The notes: generated from the sequence alone by a model not told the origin. Shown: positions 7,741-16,576, counted from the first letter of the stretch. The stretch is DNA of 64,000 nt from Streptomyces sp. Ru71 (GCF_002920535.1 NZ_PQSS01000018.1:47508-111507), one strand, 5' to 3'. A program made the numbers and translations.

Positions 7741-8235
7741 TCACAGGCGCACCACGCCGAGTCGGCCGAGGAAGCGGAAGAGGAGGTTTTCGGCCAGCGG
7801 GTCGGGGTCGGCGAGGAGGACGTCCAGCAGCGTCGCGGAGGCGACCGTGCGGCCGGCCTCGGCTGCCCAGGCGGCCGCACGCCCGGCGGCTTCGGCGGGC
7901 GGCAGGAAGCAGTCGTCCAGGGCCAGCCCGTCCTCACCGAGATACCCGGCCATCGCCGTCCGCCCCAGGCAGGTCGTCCACGCCCCGCTGAGCGGACCGG
8001 CCGCCTCGACGACCACGCAGTCGCTGTCCATGACGTACCCGTACAGCGCGGGCGCCCCGGTCTCGCGGGCCAGGGCGGTCATGCCGCCGATGTCGGCCTC
8101 GCCGCTCGGGCACTCCCACAGCTGCCAGCCCGGCGCCGCGGTGCGCGGCCGCAGCGCGGGCAGCTCCGCCAGCGCCTGGAATCCGTCCAGCGGCCGCTGC
8201 CCGCGCCCGGCGACGAAGTACCCCCAGTAACCCAT
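7741..8235 (-). CDS. Uncharacterised conserved protein (MGYWGYFV family)
   Basis: Protein of 164 residues beginning MGYWGYFVAGRGQRPLDGF, with later signatures WQLWECPSGEADIGGM, ALYGYVMDSDCVVVEA and a C-terminal LAENLLFRFLGRLGV. The Trp/Tyr-rich start recurs in Streptomyces proteins I recall only as hypothetical. No secretion signal is present. It lies just downstream of the hexosaminidase gene (30-base gap), though nothing links it to chitin metabolism. Function unknown. Confidence 0.65.
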   Translation of the reverse strand: MGYWGYFVAGRGQRPLDGFQALAELPALRPRTAAPGWQLWECPSGEADIGGMTALARETGAPALYGYVMDSDCVVVEAAGPLSGAWTTCLGRTAMAGYLGEDGLALDDCFLPPAEAAGRAAAWAAEAGRTVASATLLDVLLADPDPLAENLLFRFLGRLGVVRL

Positions 8236-8264
8236 GCCCGCCCTCCGGTCCCCGCTCGGCCCGG

Positions 8265-9920
8265 CTAGCCGAGCTTCGTCGCCAGGGCCGTGAACTCCGC
8301 CCAGGACAGGGCCGGCCTGCCCGGGTTCCACAGCTTCTGCACCGTCGCCCGCAGCGGCATCCTGATCCCGGCCGCGACCTGGTCCTGCGTCTGCGCGTTC
8401 GGGAAGTCGCCCCAGACGGCGAAGGTGCCGCCGAGGATCTGCCCGTCGTAGCGGGCGGGCACCGGCTGGGTGCCGCGCAGCACCCGCGGGGTCCACTGCT
8501 CGTAGATGCGCTGCCCGGTCGGGTAGAAGAACTGGTTCGGCTGGCCGAGGACGTAGTAGAGGAAGTTGTCGTTGTAGTTGATCACCTTGCGGCCGGCGCT
8601 CAGATACTCCTCGGGCTGCCGCGCCCCGATCTCCTTGCCGGTCCAGTACGCCACCTGGAGGTCGCCGGCCGCCTTGACGGACGTGCCCTTGTAGAAGCCG
8701 TCGTTCCAGGCGCGGATCGTCCGGTCGTGGGCGCGGACGGTGTCGGCGCGGTCGTTGAGCCAGCCGGTGGCCAGGTCGGCGATGGTGCCGGAGGGGCCGT
8801 AGGCGTCGCGGGCGGCGGCCGCGAGCTGCGGGTAGGAGGCGGCGGGGTCCTTCGCCATGAGTGCCTGGTACTCGTCGCCGCCGAGGTTCCACTTGCCGCC
8901 GGGGAAGACTCCGGCGTACTCGTCGAGCAGGTCGTCGACGATCCGCGCGGCCTGGTCCTTGGAGATGTCGACGGCGCCGCGTGCCGTGTTGCCCCGCGCG
9001 CTGACCAGCTTCAGATCGGGGTGGGCGGCGATGACGGCACCCAGGTGACCGGGCGAGTCGATCTCCGGCACGATCGTGATGTGCCGGCTCTCCGCGAGCT
9101 GGACGATCTGCTTGACCTGCGCCTTGCTGAGGTGCTCCTTGGAGACGATCTCCGGGTGGCTGCCGGACTCGATCCGGAAGCCCTGGTCGTCGGAGAAGTG
9201 CAGCCCGAGCTCGTTGTACTTCAGATCGCCGAGCTCACGTATCCGGTCCTCGATCCAGCCGACGGTGTACGGCTTGCGGGCCATGTCCAGCATGAACCCG
9301 CGCACCGGCTTGGCCGGCTCGTCGCGCACCACGCCCTCCGGAGCGCCGCCCGCGCCGCGCACCTCCTGCTTCAGCGTCCGGGTGCCGTAGAACACACCCG
9401 CCTCACCGGGCCCGCTGATCACCACCCGCCCGCCGCGCACGGTCATCGTGTACGACTCCGGGTTGCCGCCCTCGCCTCCGCTGAGCGCCAGCCGTACGTC
9501 CCCGGCGCGCACGTCGTCGCGCTCGCCGCCGTAGGACAGCCCCAGCTCGCCGGCGATCAGCTTGCCCTCGTCGGCGAGCTCGGGGTCGCTGACCACGACG
9601 CGGGAGCCGCGCGCCGGGTGCCAGCCGGGTCCGCGCGCCGGGGTGTGCGCCCGCACCGCGGGGATGGTGCGCGGTGCGGTGGAGAGCGGATAGGTGCGGC
9701 TGGGGCTCGGTGGCGGGCTGGGCTTGCCAGCCGTCCGGGTGGGTGAGGCCACCGATCCGGCCTCCGAGGGCAGCGCCTGCGGCGTCGAGCCGCCGGACGA
9801 TCCCCCGCCTCCCGTGGACGCCCATACGCCCAGGCCGGTGCCGAGCGCGACGGTCCCGGCGATCGCCGCCGCTACGACGAGCCGCCTGTGCCTGCTGTGC
9901 TTGCGCCTGTGCTGGCTCAC
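8265..9920 (-). CDS. Membrane-anchored or secreted beta-N-acetylhexosaminidase (GH20)
   Basis: Predicted to release N-acetylglucosamine from chitin or peptidoglycan fragments outside the cell. From GTG 9920 it has 551 residues: a basic N-terminus and hydrophobic segment (RRLVVAAAIAGTVALGTGLGV, read in parts), a Ser/Pro linker, a GH20 N-terminal domain (about 110-210) and the catalytic barrel. Key motifs are GFMLDMARK, LHFSDDQGFR, EIDSPGHLGA, and the catalytic Asp-Glu pair LGGDE at about 349-350; the Asp orients the substrate acetamido group and the Glu is the acid. The frame is open to 10085, but the Arg/His-rich start at 9920 precedes the hydrophobic segment as expected. No DasR-like operator was found upstream. 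Confidence 0.92.
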   Translation of the reverse strand: MSQHRRKHSRHRRLVVAAAIAGTVALGTGLGVWASTGGGGSSGGSTPQALPSEAGSVASPTRTAGKPSPPPSPSRTYPLSTAPRTIPAVRAHTPARGPGWHPARGSRVVVSDPELADEGKLIAGELGLSYGGERDDVRAGDVRLALSGGEGGNPESYTMTVRGGRVVISGPGEAGVFYGTRTLKQEVRGAGGAPEGVVRDEPAKPVRGFMLDMARKPYTVGWIEDRIRELGDLKYNELGLHFSDDQGFRIESGSHPEIVSKEHLSKAQVKQIVQLAESRHITIVPEIDSPGHLGAVIAAHPDLKLVSARGNTARGAVDISKDQAARIVDDLLDEYAGVFPGGKWNLGGDEYQALMAKDPAASYPQLAAAARDAYGPSGTIADLATGWLNDRADTVRAHDRTIRAWNDGFYKGTSVKAAGDLQVAYWTGKEIGARQPEEYLSAGRKVINYNDNFLYYVLGQPNQFFYPTGQRIYEQWTPRVLRGTQPVPARYDGQILGGTFAVWGDFPNAQTQDQVAAGIRMPLRATVQKLWNPGRPALSWAEFTALATKLG

Positions 9921-10054
9921 CCAGCCAACGTACGACTCCGCGCGACGCTCGTCCTGTCCACCGCTCGTCCCGAAACTCTCCCGTGCGGGTGAAATCCGGG
10001 CATCCGTCGGACACACCCTGACCACTCTCGATAACGTGGTGTCACATCTCTCAC

Positions 10055-10648
10055 ATGATCCCCTGCCGACCCACACATCACCCACGCCGAGGACTCACGC
10101 TGCCCCCGCACCGTCTTCCCCGTCTCCCCGGCCGAGTGGCCATACCGGCGCTGCCCGAGCAGCCGCGCGCCCCGCGGTCGTCGGCCGGCCTGGAGGACTT
10201 CAACACCGCGCCCGCCGACCGGGCCGAGCGCACCCTCCTGACCTGCCTGCGCAGCCTGCGCTGGGCCCGCCGTCTCGCCGACCACCGGCCCTATCCCACG
10301 CTGGACGCCCTGCTGGCCGCGTCCGACGAGGCCGCCTACGACCTGGCCCCCGCCGATCTGGCCGAGGCCCTGGCGGCGGAGGCCCTGCCACCCCTGCCCG
10401 ACGACACCTACGGAGCGGCCCACACCGCCCTGAGCGCGGCGAACGCCGCATATGAGGCCCGTTTCGGACACACGTTCGTCATCTGCCTGGCGGGCGTTCC
10501 GCCGACCGAGGCCCTGGATCACGTTCTCGAAGCCATCCGGTCACGATTGGCCAACGACCCGGAGGAGGAACGGGTGGTGGCAGCGGAGGAACTCCGGTGC
10601 CTGGCAAGGGAACGTTTGTGCGACACCCTCAGGGGCGCGGGGCTGTAG
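10055..10648 (+). CDS. 2-oxo-4-hydroxy-4-carboxy-5-ureidoimidazoline (OHCU) decarboxylase
   Basis: Predicted to convert OHCU to S-allantoin in urate breakdown. Diagnostic stretches are FNTAPADRAERTLL near the start of the domain, RPYPTLDALLAASDEA, and the C-terminal ANAAYEARFGHTFVICLAG with LANDPEEERVVAAEELRCLA. Length matches the family (about 165-170 domain residues) after a Pro/Arg-rich leader of about 45 residues that is probably partly untranslated. The start is uncertain: ATG 10055 lacks a good ribosome site, and GTG 10136 is the next in-frame choice. No other urate genes are in the window. Confidence 0.8.
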   Translation: MIPCRPTHHPRRGLTLPPHRLPRLPGRVAIPALPEQPRAPRSSAGLEDFNTAPADRAERTLLTCLRSLRWARRLADHRPYPTLDALLAASDEAAYDLAPADLAEALAAEALPPLPDDTYGAAHTALSAANAAYEARFGHTFVICLAGVPPTEALDHVLEAIRSRLANDPEEERVVAAEELRCLARERLCDTLRGAGL

Positions 10649-10911
10649 TCCGATTTGCGGCTTCCGCCGCGTGGGCGCGAGCAGCCACTGACCAGCCGCA
10701 CCCGGCATTTGGCCAGAAACCCCCCACCACAGGGGCCCCACTAGCCCACCCGTACCTCTTTACGTGCCAGTTTGATCACACCGAGGGACCCGGGCGAGGC
10801 CCAGCGCCAGCGCGTCGCTACGATGCTGGGGGCCGGTGGACCGTACCCGGCCGGGCCCGACCGACACCGAAGCCGGCGCGGCCCCAACCCCCGCTCCCGG
10901 AGGAAACTTCC

Positions 10912-11292
10912 GTGCCGGCTGGAACGCTGTACCGCGGCCGGGAAGGAATGTGGTCCTGGGTGGCTCACCGAGTCACCGGCGTCCTCATTTTCTTCTTCCT
11001 GTTCGTTCATGTGCTGGACACCGCTCTCGTCCGTGTCTCCCCCGAGGACTACGACAAGGTCGTAGCCACCTACAAGACGCCGATCGTCGCGCTCCTGGAG
11101 TACGGCCTCGTCGCCGCCATCCTGTTCCACGCGCTCAACGGTCTCCGCGTCATCGCCGTCGACTTCTGGTCGAAGGGCCCGCGCTACCAGAAGCAGATGC
11201 TCTGGACCGTCGTGGGCGTCTGGGTCGTCCTGATGGCGGGGGCGATCTACCCCGTCCTCGGCCACGCCGCTCGTGTTCTGTTCGGGAGCTGA
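10912..11292 (+). CDS. sdhC: Succinate dehydrogenase cytochrome b556 subunit
   Basis: Membrane anchor subunit of complex II, which passes electrons from succinate oxidation to menaquinone. 126 residues with three membrane helices (VTGVLIFFFLFVHVLDTAL, a second ending ILFHALNGLRVIA, and VVGVWVVLMAGAIYPVLG) and conserved His residues for haem/quinone contacts. GTG 10912 is chosen because GGAGG lies eight bases upstream and MPAGTLYRGREGMWSWVAHR is the usual actinobacterial start; the open frame extends upstream without family similarity. First gene of sdhCDAB, with sdhD six bases downstream. Confidence 0.95.
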   Translation: MPAGTLYRGREGMWSWVAHRVTGVLIFFFLFVHVLDTALVRVSPEDYDKVVATYKTPIVALLEYGLVAAILFHALNGLRVIAVDFWSKGPRYQKQMLWTVVGVWVVLMAGAIYPVLGHAARVLFGS

Positions 11293-11297
11293 CGCGC

Positions 11298-11780
11298 ATG
11301 TCCACCACTGAAACCACCGCTGCCGGCATCGGCCCGGTCGAGGGCGGAGCCGTCTACTCCGTCGACAACCCGGCGCCCTTCATCGAGGCCCCGCGCAAGC
11401 GCACCAAGAAGACCCCGAAGTCGACCCGGGGCAACTTCGAGATGGCGGCCTGGCTCTTCATGCGCCTGTCCGGCGTCGTCCTCGTCGTCCTGGTCATCGG
11501 CCACCTGCTGATCCAGCTCGTGCTGGACGGCGGCGTGTCCAAGATCGGCTTCGCCTTCGTGGCCGGCCGCTGGGCGTCGCCGTTCTGGCAGGTCTGGGAC
11601 CTGCTGATGCTGTGGCTGGCGATGCTGCACGGCGCCAACGGCCTGCGCACGGTCATCAACGACTACGCGGAGCGCGCGAACACCCGCCTGTGGCTCAAGG
11701 GCCTGCTCTACACCGCCACGGTGTTCACCATCCTGCTGGGCACGCTGGTGATCTTCACCTTCGACCCGAACATCCGCTAG
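11298..11780 (+). CDS. sdhD: Succinate dehydrogenase hydrophobic membrane anchor subunit
   Basis: Second membrane subunit of complex II, 160 residues. About 45 polar residues (acidic, then Lys/Arg-rich [11 protein letters not shown]) precede three helices: [38 protein letters not shown] and [19 protein letters not shown]. The [13 protein letters not shown] motif is typical of the anchor family and contacts haem or quinone. It starts at ATG 11298, five bases after sdhC ends, and is 19 bases upstream of sdhA. Confidence 0.95.
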   Translation: MSTTETTAAGIGPVEGGAVYSVDNPAPFIEAPRKRTKKTPKSTRGNFEMAAWLFMRLSGVVLVVLVIGHLLIQLVLDGGVSKIGFAFVAGRWASPFWQVWDLLMLWLAMLHGANGLRTVINDYAERANTRLWLKGLLYTATVFTILLGTLVIFTFDPNIR

Positions 11781-11799
11781 GCACGGGGCTGCGAGAATC

Positions 11800-13554
11800 A
11801 TGAAGATCCACAAGTACGACACCGTCATCGTCGGCGCCGGTGGCGCCGGTATGCGGGCCGCCATCGAGGCGACCAAGCGCAGCCGCACGGCCGTCCTGAC
11901 GAAGCTCTACCCCACCCGCTCCCACACGGGCGCCGCGCAGGGCGGCATGGCCGCCGCGCTGGCGAACGTGGAGGAGGACAACTGGGAGTGGCACACCTTC
12001 GACACGGTCAAGGGCGGTGACTACCTGGTCGACCAGGACGCCGCCGAGATCCTGGCGAAGGAGGCCATCGACTCCGTCCTCGACCTGGAGAAGATGGGCC
12101 TGCCGTTCAACCGGACCCCGAACGGCACCATCGACCAGCGCCGCTTCGGCGGGCACTCCCGCAACCACGGCGAGGCGCCGGTCCGCCGCTCCTGCTACGC
12201 GGCCGACCGCACCGGCCACATGATCCTCCAGACGCTGTACCAGAACTGCGTCAAGGAGGGCGTGGAGTTCTTCAACGAGTTCTACGTCCTGGACCAGCTG
12301 ATCACCGAGGTCGACGGCGTCAAGCGCTCGGCCGGTGTGGTCGCCTACGAGCTGGCCACCGGTGAGATCCACGTCTTCCAGGCGAAGTCGGTCATCTACG
12401 CCTCCGGCGGCTGCGGCAAGTTCTTCAAGGTGACGTCGAACGCCCACACGCTGACCGGTGACGGCCAGGCGGCGGTCTACCGCCGGGGCATCCCGCTGGA
12501 GGACATGGAGTTCTTCCAGTTCCACCCGACCGGCATCTGGCGCATGGGCATCCTGCTGACGGAAGGTGCCCGCGGTGAGGGCGGCATCCTCCGCAACAAG
12601 GACGGCGAGCGCTTCATGGAGAAGTACGCGCCGGTCATGAAGGACCTGGCGTCCCGTGACGTCGTGTCCCGCTCCATCTACACGGAGATCCGCGAGGGCC
12701 GCGGCTGCGGTCCTGAGGGTGACCACGTCTACCTGGACCTCACCCACCTTCCGCCGGAGCAGCTGGACGCCAAGCTGCCCGACATCACGGAGTTCGCGCG
12801 CACCTACCTCGGCATCGAGCCCTACACGGACCCGATCCCGATCCAGCCGACCGCGCACTACGCCATGGGCGGCATCCCGACGAACGTCGAGGGTGAGGTC
12901 CTGGCGGACAACACCACCGTCGTCCCCGGCCTGTACGCCGCCGGCGAGGTGGCCTGCGTGTCCGTCCACGGCGCCAACCGCCTGGGCACGAACTCGCTGC
13001 TGGACATCAACGTCTTCGGCAAGCGGGCCGGTATCGCCGCCGCGGAGTACGCCCAGAAGGCGGACTTCGTCGAGCTGCCGGACAACCCGGAGTCCCTCGT
13101 CGTGGAGCAGATCGAGCGTCTGCGCACCTCCACGGGCAACGAGCGGGTCGCGGACCTGCGGCGCGAGCTGCAGGAGACCATGGACGCCAACGTCATGGTG
13201 TTCCGCACCGAGCAGACGATCAAGACGGCCGTCGAGAAGATCGCCGAGCTGCGCGAGCGCTACAAGAACGTGGCGATCCAGGACAAGGGCAAGCGGTTCA
13301 ACACGGACCTGCTGGAGGCCATCGAGCTGGGCAACCTGCTCGACCTCGCCGAGGTCATGGCGGTCTCCGCGCTGGCCCGCAAGGAGTCCCGCGGCGGTCA
13401 CTACCGCGAGGACTACCCGAACCGCGACGACGTCAACTTCATGCGCCACACCATGGCGTACCGCGAGGTCGGCGCCGACGGGACCGAGTCCATCCGTCTC
13501 GACTACAAGCCGGTCGTCCAGACCCGCTACCAGCCGATGGAGCGTAAGTACTGA
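11800..13554 (+). CDS. sdhA: Succinate dehydrogenase flavoprotein subunit
   Basis: Catalytic subunit that oxidises succinate to fumarate with covalently bound FAD; 584 residues, full length. It opens with the dinucleotide-binding motif [17 protein letters not shown], followed by [15 protein letters not shown], where His42 is the expected FAD attachment site. The active-site region HPTGIW and TEGARGEGG, then the C-terminal [14 protein letters not shown] block, are all present. Start ATG 11800 follows AGAATC, a weak ribosome site. Its TGA overlaps the sdhB start (TGATG). Confidence 0.97.
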   Translation: MKIHKYDTVIVGAGGAGMRAAIEATKRSRTAVLTKLYPTRSHTGAAQGGMAAALANVEEDNWEWHTFDTVKGGDYLVDQDAAEILAKEAIDSVLDLEKMGLPFNRTPNGTIDQRRFGGHSRNHGEAPVRRSCYAADRTGHMILQTLYQNCVKEGVEFFNEFYVLDQLITEVDGVKRSAGVVAYELATGEIHVFQAKSVIYASGGCGKFFKVTSNAHTLTGDGQAAVYRRGIPLEDMEFFQFHPTGIWRMGILLTEGARGEGGILRNKDGERFMEKYAPVMKDLASRDVVSRSIYTEIREGRGCGPEGDHVYLDLTHLPPEQLDAKLPDITEFARTYLGIEPYTDPIPIQPTAHYAMGGIPTNVEGEVLADNTTVVPGLYAAGEVACVSVHGANRLGTNSLLDINVFGKRAGIAAAEYAQKADFVELPDNPESLVVEQIERLRTSTGNERVADLRRELQETMDANVMVFRTEQTIKTAVEKIAELRERYKNVAIQDKGKRFNTDLLEAIELGNLLDLAEVMAVSALARKESRGGHYREDYPNRDDVNFMRHTMAYREVGADGTESIRLDYKPVVQTRYQPMERKY

Positions 13555-14315
13555 TGGCTACCCCTGTTCTGGACAAGGTCGAGGCGGAGTCCGCGGCCTC
13601 CCCGTACATCACGGTCACCTTCCGGGTCCGCCGCTTCAACCCGGAGGTCTCGGCCGAGGCGACCTGGGAAGACTTCCAGCTGGAGATCGACCCCAAGGAG
13701 CGCGTCCTCGACGGCCTCCACAAGATCAAGTGGGACCTGGACGGCACGCTGACCTTCCGCCGCTCCTGCGCCCACGGCATCTGCGGCTCCGACGCGATGC
13801 GGATCAACGGCAAGAACCGCCTCGCGTGCAAGACGCTGATCAAGGACATCAACCCTGAGAAGCCGATCACGATCGAGCCCATCAAGGGCCTGACGGTCCT
13901 GAAGGACCTGGTCGTGGACATGGAGCCGTTCTTCCAGGCGTACCGCGACGTGATGCCCTTCCTCATCACGAAGGACACCAACGAGCCGACGCGCGAGCGT
14001 CTGCAGTCCGCCGAGGACCGCGAGCGCTTCGACGACACGACGAAGTGCATCCTCTGCGCCGCCTGCACGTCCTCGTGCCCGGTCTTCTGGAACGACGGCC
14101 AGTACTTCGGCCCAGCGGCCATCGTCAACGCGCACCGCTTCATCTTCGACTCGCGCGACGAGGCCGGCGAGCAGCGCCTGGAGATCCTGAACGACAAGGA
14201 CGGCGTCTGGCGCTGCCGCACGACGTTCAACTGCACGGACGCCTGCCCCCGTGGCATCGAGGTCACGAAGGCGATCCAGGAGGTCAAGCGCGCCCTGATC
14301 ACGCGCCGCTACTGA
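13554..14315 (+). CDS. sdhB: Succinate dehydrogenase iron-sulfur subunit
   Basis: Electron-transfer subunit with three Fe-S clusters, 253 residues. The [2Fe-2S] ligands lie in SCAHGICGSD (Cys72, Cys77 and Asp80 in place of a third Cys, as in E. coli) and LACK. The [4Fe-4S] motif CILCAACTSSCP and the later CRTTFNCTDACPRGI supply the other clusters. Last gene of sdhCDAB, translationally coupled to sdhA by TGATG and followed at once by a strong terminator. Confidence 0.97.
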   Translation: MATPVLDKVEAESAASPYITVTFRVRRFNPEVSAEATWEDFQLEIDPKERVLDGLHKIKWDLDGTLTFRRSCAHGICGSDAMRINGKNRLACKTLIKDINPEKPITIEPIKGLTVLKDLVVDMEPFFQAYRDVMPFLITKDTNEPTRERLQSAEDRERFDDTTKCILCAACTSSCPVFWNDGQYFGPAAIVNAHRFIFDSRDEAGEQRLEILNDKDGVWRCRTTFNCTDACPRGIEVTKAIQEVKRALITRRY

Positions 14316-14343
14316 CCTGCCCGCCGGTCGCCCCGGCTCGGCC

Positions 14344-14391
14344 CCGAGGGCCCCGTTTCCGACTCCGGAAGCGGGGCCCTCGGGCGTTTTT
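14344..14391 (+). terminator. Strong intrinsic terminator after sdhCDAB
   Basis: Twelve-base-pair perfect stem CCGAGGGCCCCG/CGGGGCCCTCGG (14344-14355 with 14372-14383), extended inward by the TTTCC/GGAA pairing, followed by GCG and a run of five T at 14387-14391. It begins 29 bases after the sdhB stop. Confidence 0.92.
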
Positions 14392-14428
14392 GTCGGGTTT
14401 CATCAGCGGCGGGCTCTAATGTGACGAC

Positions 14429-14839
14429 ATGTCAGACGAAGAGTCGTACGAGCTGCTCGGGTTCGACAATGTCGTGTTGCCTGTCGGGCGGCTCGGGGAA
14501 GCCGTGGAGTTCTACGAGCGGGCCGGGTTCGTCGTCGGGTTCCGGCTGGACGAGGCCGGGATCGCGCTGCTGAAGGTCGGCGGGGAGACGCCGGGGGTGC
14601 TGCTGCGGCACGAGGACGAGCTGGGGTACCGGCCGCCCGCCTGGCCCGCCTCGCGGGTGTGGGTGGAGGTGCCCGACGCGCGCGTCGCCGCGCTGCGGCT
14701 CGTCGGGGCCGGGATCACGCCGCTGGAGATGCCGTTCGCCGTCGCCACCGGGTGGACCGTCGAGATCGCCGATCCCTGGGGGAACGTCATCGGGTTCACG
14801 GACTACACCAAGCGGCCGGAGCTGGCGCGTCGGGGATAG
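14429..14839 (+). CDS. VOC (glyoxalase/bleomycin-resistance) family protein
   Basis: Protein of 136 residues with one pair of the vicinal-oxygen-chelate fold. It begins LGFDNVVLPVGRLGEAVEFYERAGF and ends with the hallmark WTVEIADPWGNVIGFTDY, with a conserved Glu in a metal position. Members are dioxygenases, lyases or binding proteins, so substrate cannot be given. ATG 14429 follows the sdh terminator. The gene has its own short upstream region and ends 15 bases before the palindromic promoter of the next operon. Confidence 0.85.
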   Translation: MSDEESYELLGFDNVVLPVGRLGEAVEFYERAGFVVGFRLDEAGIALLKVGGETPGVLLRHEDELGYRPPAWPASRVWVEVPDARVAALRLVGAGITPLEMPFAVATGWTVEIADPWGNVIGFTDYTKRPELARRG

Positions 14840-14853
14840 CCCGAAAAGGTGAG

Positions 14854-14882
14854 TTGAACGCGTTCAAAAACAGGTCTACAGT
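14854..14882 (+). promoter_or_regulatory. Consensus-like promoter of the 14926-16576 operon
   Basis: TTGAAC at 14854-14859 and TACAGT at 14877-14882 are separated by 17 bases, matching vegetative (HrdB-type) -35/-10 spacing. The -35 hexamer is the left half of a perfect palindrome. Transcription would start near 14889, giving a leader of about 37 bases that contains two more palindromes. Confidence 0.7.
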
Positions 14883-14912
14883 TAACGCTGTCAGCGTTTT
14901 GAACGCGTTCAA
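14854..14912. promoter_or_regulatory. Operator cluster: two identical 14-base palindromes plus a third between them
   Basis: The perfect palindrome TTGAACGCGTTCAA occurs at 14854-14867 and again at 14899-14912, with centres 45 bases apart. Between them lies AACGCTG-T-CAGCGTT at 14884-14898. The first overlaps the -35 box; the second covers the base just upstream of the AGGGGTGGGG ribosome site. The arrangement suits a dimeric repressor, most simply the TetR encoded by the last gene of this operon. Confidence 0.75.
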
Positions 14913-14925
14913 GAAGGGGTGGGGC

Positions 14926-15333
14926 ATGGACCGCACCGTCATCGCCTACGTCATCTACCTGGGCGTCAGCATCGGGCTGACCGTCTGGGTGGCCCGGACC
15001 CTCAGCCGCAACGGGCGGGTGTTCCTGGCCGACGTCCTGCACGGCAACGAGAAGCTCGCCGACGCCGTCAACCACCTGCTGGTGGTCGGCTTCTACCTCG
15101 TCAACCTCGGCTTCGTCGCCCTCTACCTCAGCAGCGACGACACCATCGAGAACACCCGCGGCGTCTTCGAGGCGCTGTCCACCAAGCTCGGCGTGGTGCT
15201 GCTGGTGCTCGGCGTGATGCACCTGGGCAACGTGTACGTGCTGAACCGGATCCGGCGGCGCGGGGTGATGGAGCGTGAGCAGGTGCCGCCGGTCGCGCCG
15301 CAGGGCTCGGTCGCACCGAGCACCGGCTGGTGA
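14926..15333 (+). CDS. Small membrane protein of a TetR-regulated operon
   Basis: Protein of 135 residues with three predicted membrane helices (TVIAYVIYLGVSIGLTVWVA, NHLLVVGFYLVNLGFVALYL, GVVLLVLGVMHLGNVYVL) and a short cytoplasmic tail rich in Pro/Gln. No catalytic motif is recognised. ATG 14926 has AGGGG and GGGG upstream and lies 13 bases beyond the second operator. Its TGA overlaps the GTG of the next gene (GTGA), so it heads a coupled three-gene unit. Confidence 0.8.
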   Translation: MDRTVIAYVIYLGVSIGLTVWVARTLSRNGRVFLADVLHGNEKLADAVNHLLVVGFYLVNLGFVALYLSSDDTIENTRGVFEALSTKLGVVLLVLGVMHLGNVYVLNRIRRRGVMEREQVPPVAPQGSVAPSTGW

Positions 15334-15812
15334 GCGTCGTGACCTCCGGTGCGCGGGCCGTGCGCGGGCTCACCGTCCTCTACGACGCCGAGTGCGGCCT
15401 GTGCACCTTCCTGCGGGACTGGCTCTCGCGGCAGCCGCAGCTGGTGCCGCTGGAGCTGGTCCCGGCCGGGTCGGACGAGGCCCGGCGGCGGTTTCCCGGG
15501 CTCGATCACCGGGCCACCCTGGACGAGGTCACCGTCGTAGGCGACGCCGGGCAGGTCTACCGGGACGCCGCCGCCTGGATCGTCGTCCTGTGGGCCCTGC
15601 GCGAGCACCGGCCGCTCGCCCACCGGCTCAGCACCCCGGCGGGTGCCAAGCTCGCCCGGGGAGCCGTGCTGGCCGCCGCCAAGTGGCGGGGCCGGCAGCA
15701 GGGGTGGGGCGGGCGGGTGTACCGCAGGGGCGACGGGTGGTCGTACGCGCCCGGGAGCGGCTGGACCTACAACCCACCCGGCTGTGACGACGGCGCATGT
15801 GCCACTGACTAG
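15330..15812 (+). CDS. Thiol-disulfide oxidoreductase-like protein (DCC family, DUF393)
   Basis: Protein of 160 residues with the family start LTVLYDAECGLCTFLRDWL; the CxxC pair (ECGLC) is the putative redox centre. The second family block is around WIVVLWALREHRPLAHRL. The C-terminal 50 residues, including WGGRVYRRGDGWSY and CDDGACATD, extend beyond the core and carry two more Cys. It sits between a membrane protein and a TetR gene and is coupled to the former by GTGA. A role in handling a redox or membrane stress is inference. Confidence 0.82.
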   Translation: MSVVTSGARAVRGLTVLYDAECGLCTFLRDWLSRQPQLVPLELVPAGSDEARRRFPGLDHRATLDEVTVVGDAGQVYRDAAAWIVVLWALREHRPLAHRLSTPAGAKLARGAVLAAAKWRGRQQGWGGRVYRRGDGWSYAPGSGWTYNPPGCDDGACATD

Positions 15813-15823
15813 GCTCTGGTGTC

Positions 15824-16576
15824 GTGCCCGCCAAGAACGACAGCCCGCATGAGGGCCCCGCGACCCCGAAGTCCGAGAAGTCGGAGCAGACCCGTGCGCT
15901 GATCCTGGAGACGGCGATGCGGCTGTTCCAGGAGCGGGGCTACGACAAGACCACCATGCGGGCCATCGCCCAGGAGGCCGGTGTCTCCGTCGGCAACGCC
16001 TACTACTACTTCGCCGGCAAGGAGCACCTGATCCAGGGCTTCTACGACCGGATCGCCGCCGAGCACCAGGCGGCGGTCCGCGGCGTGCTGGAGCAGGAGA
16101 CCGACTTCGAGGCCCGGCTCGCGGGCGTGCTGCGGACGTGGCTGGACGTGGCCGCGCCGTACCACGAGTTCGCGGTGCAGTTCTTCAAGAACGCCGCCGA
16201 TCCGGACAGCCCGCTCAGCCCCTTCTCGCAGGAGTCGGAGCACGCGCGCGAGGAGGCGATCAGCGTCCACCGGGAGGTGCTGCGCGGGGCCGCGAAGACG
16301 AAGGTGCCGGAGGAACTGCGGGACGCGCTGCCGGAGTTGATGTGGCTCGCGCAGATGGGGCTGGTGCTGTACTGGATCTTCGACCGGACGCCGGGACGGG
16401 AGCGCAGCTACCGGCTCGCCGAGCGGGGTGCGCGGATCACCGCGCGGGGCGTTTCCCTGGCCCGCTTCCGGGTGCTGCGGCCGCTGGTGCGGGAGGTCCA
16501 CGAGCTGTTCACGGAGTTCCTGCCGGGGATGACGCGGGTGCTGCCGGCGCCGGGGGGCTCGTCTTCGGGGCGGTGA
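15824..16576 (+). CDS. TetR/AcrR-family transcriptional regulator
   Basis: Repressor-type DNA-binding protein of 250 residues. The helix-turn-helix is at about residues 25-70: TRALILETAMRLFQERGY, TTMRAIAQEAGVSVGNAYYYF, AGKEHLIQGFY. A larger-than-average ligand domain follows. It starts at GTG 15824, eleven bases after the preceding gene, so it is the third gene of the unit headed by 14926. The matching palindromes at 14854-14912 make autoregulation likely. Ligand unknown. Confidence 0.92.
   Translation: MPAKNDSPHEGPATPKSEKSEQTRALILETAMRLFQERGYDKTTMRAIAQEAGVSVGNAYYYFAGKEHLIQGFYDRIAAEHQAAVRGVLEQETDFEARLAGVLRTWLDVAAPYHEFAVQFFKNAADPDSPLSPFSQESEHAREEAISVHREVLRGAAKTKVPEELRDALPELMWLAQMGLVLYWIFDRTPGRERSYRLAERGARITARGVSLARFRVLRPLVREVHELFTEFLPGMTRVLPAPGGSSSGR

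Noticed and set aside
9921..10054. DasR-type operator upstream of the GH20 hexosaminidase
   Set aside because: I found no ACTGGTCTAGACCAGT-like sequence; the ACCAC...GTGGT pair near 10021-10040 is too irregular and oriented away from the gene.
10597..10911. N-terminal extension of sdhC
   Set aside because: The open frame has no similarity to SdhC, and GGAGG plus the conserved start are at 10912.
11755..13449. 564-codon minus-strand open frame opposite sdhA
   Set aside because: It is the shadow of sdhA: high GC3 leaves the opposite strand open. Its protein has no family signature.
14854..14912. Palindromes read as Rex operators
   Set aside because: Rex sites need TGTGAA-N-TTCACA; these read TTGAACGCGTTCAA, and the TetR gene is the closer candidate.
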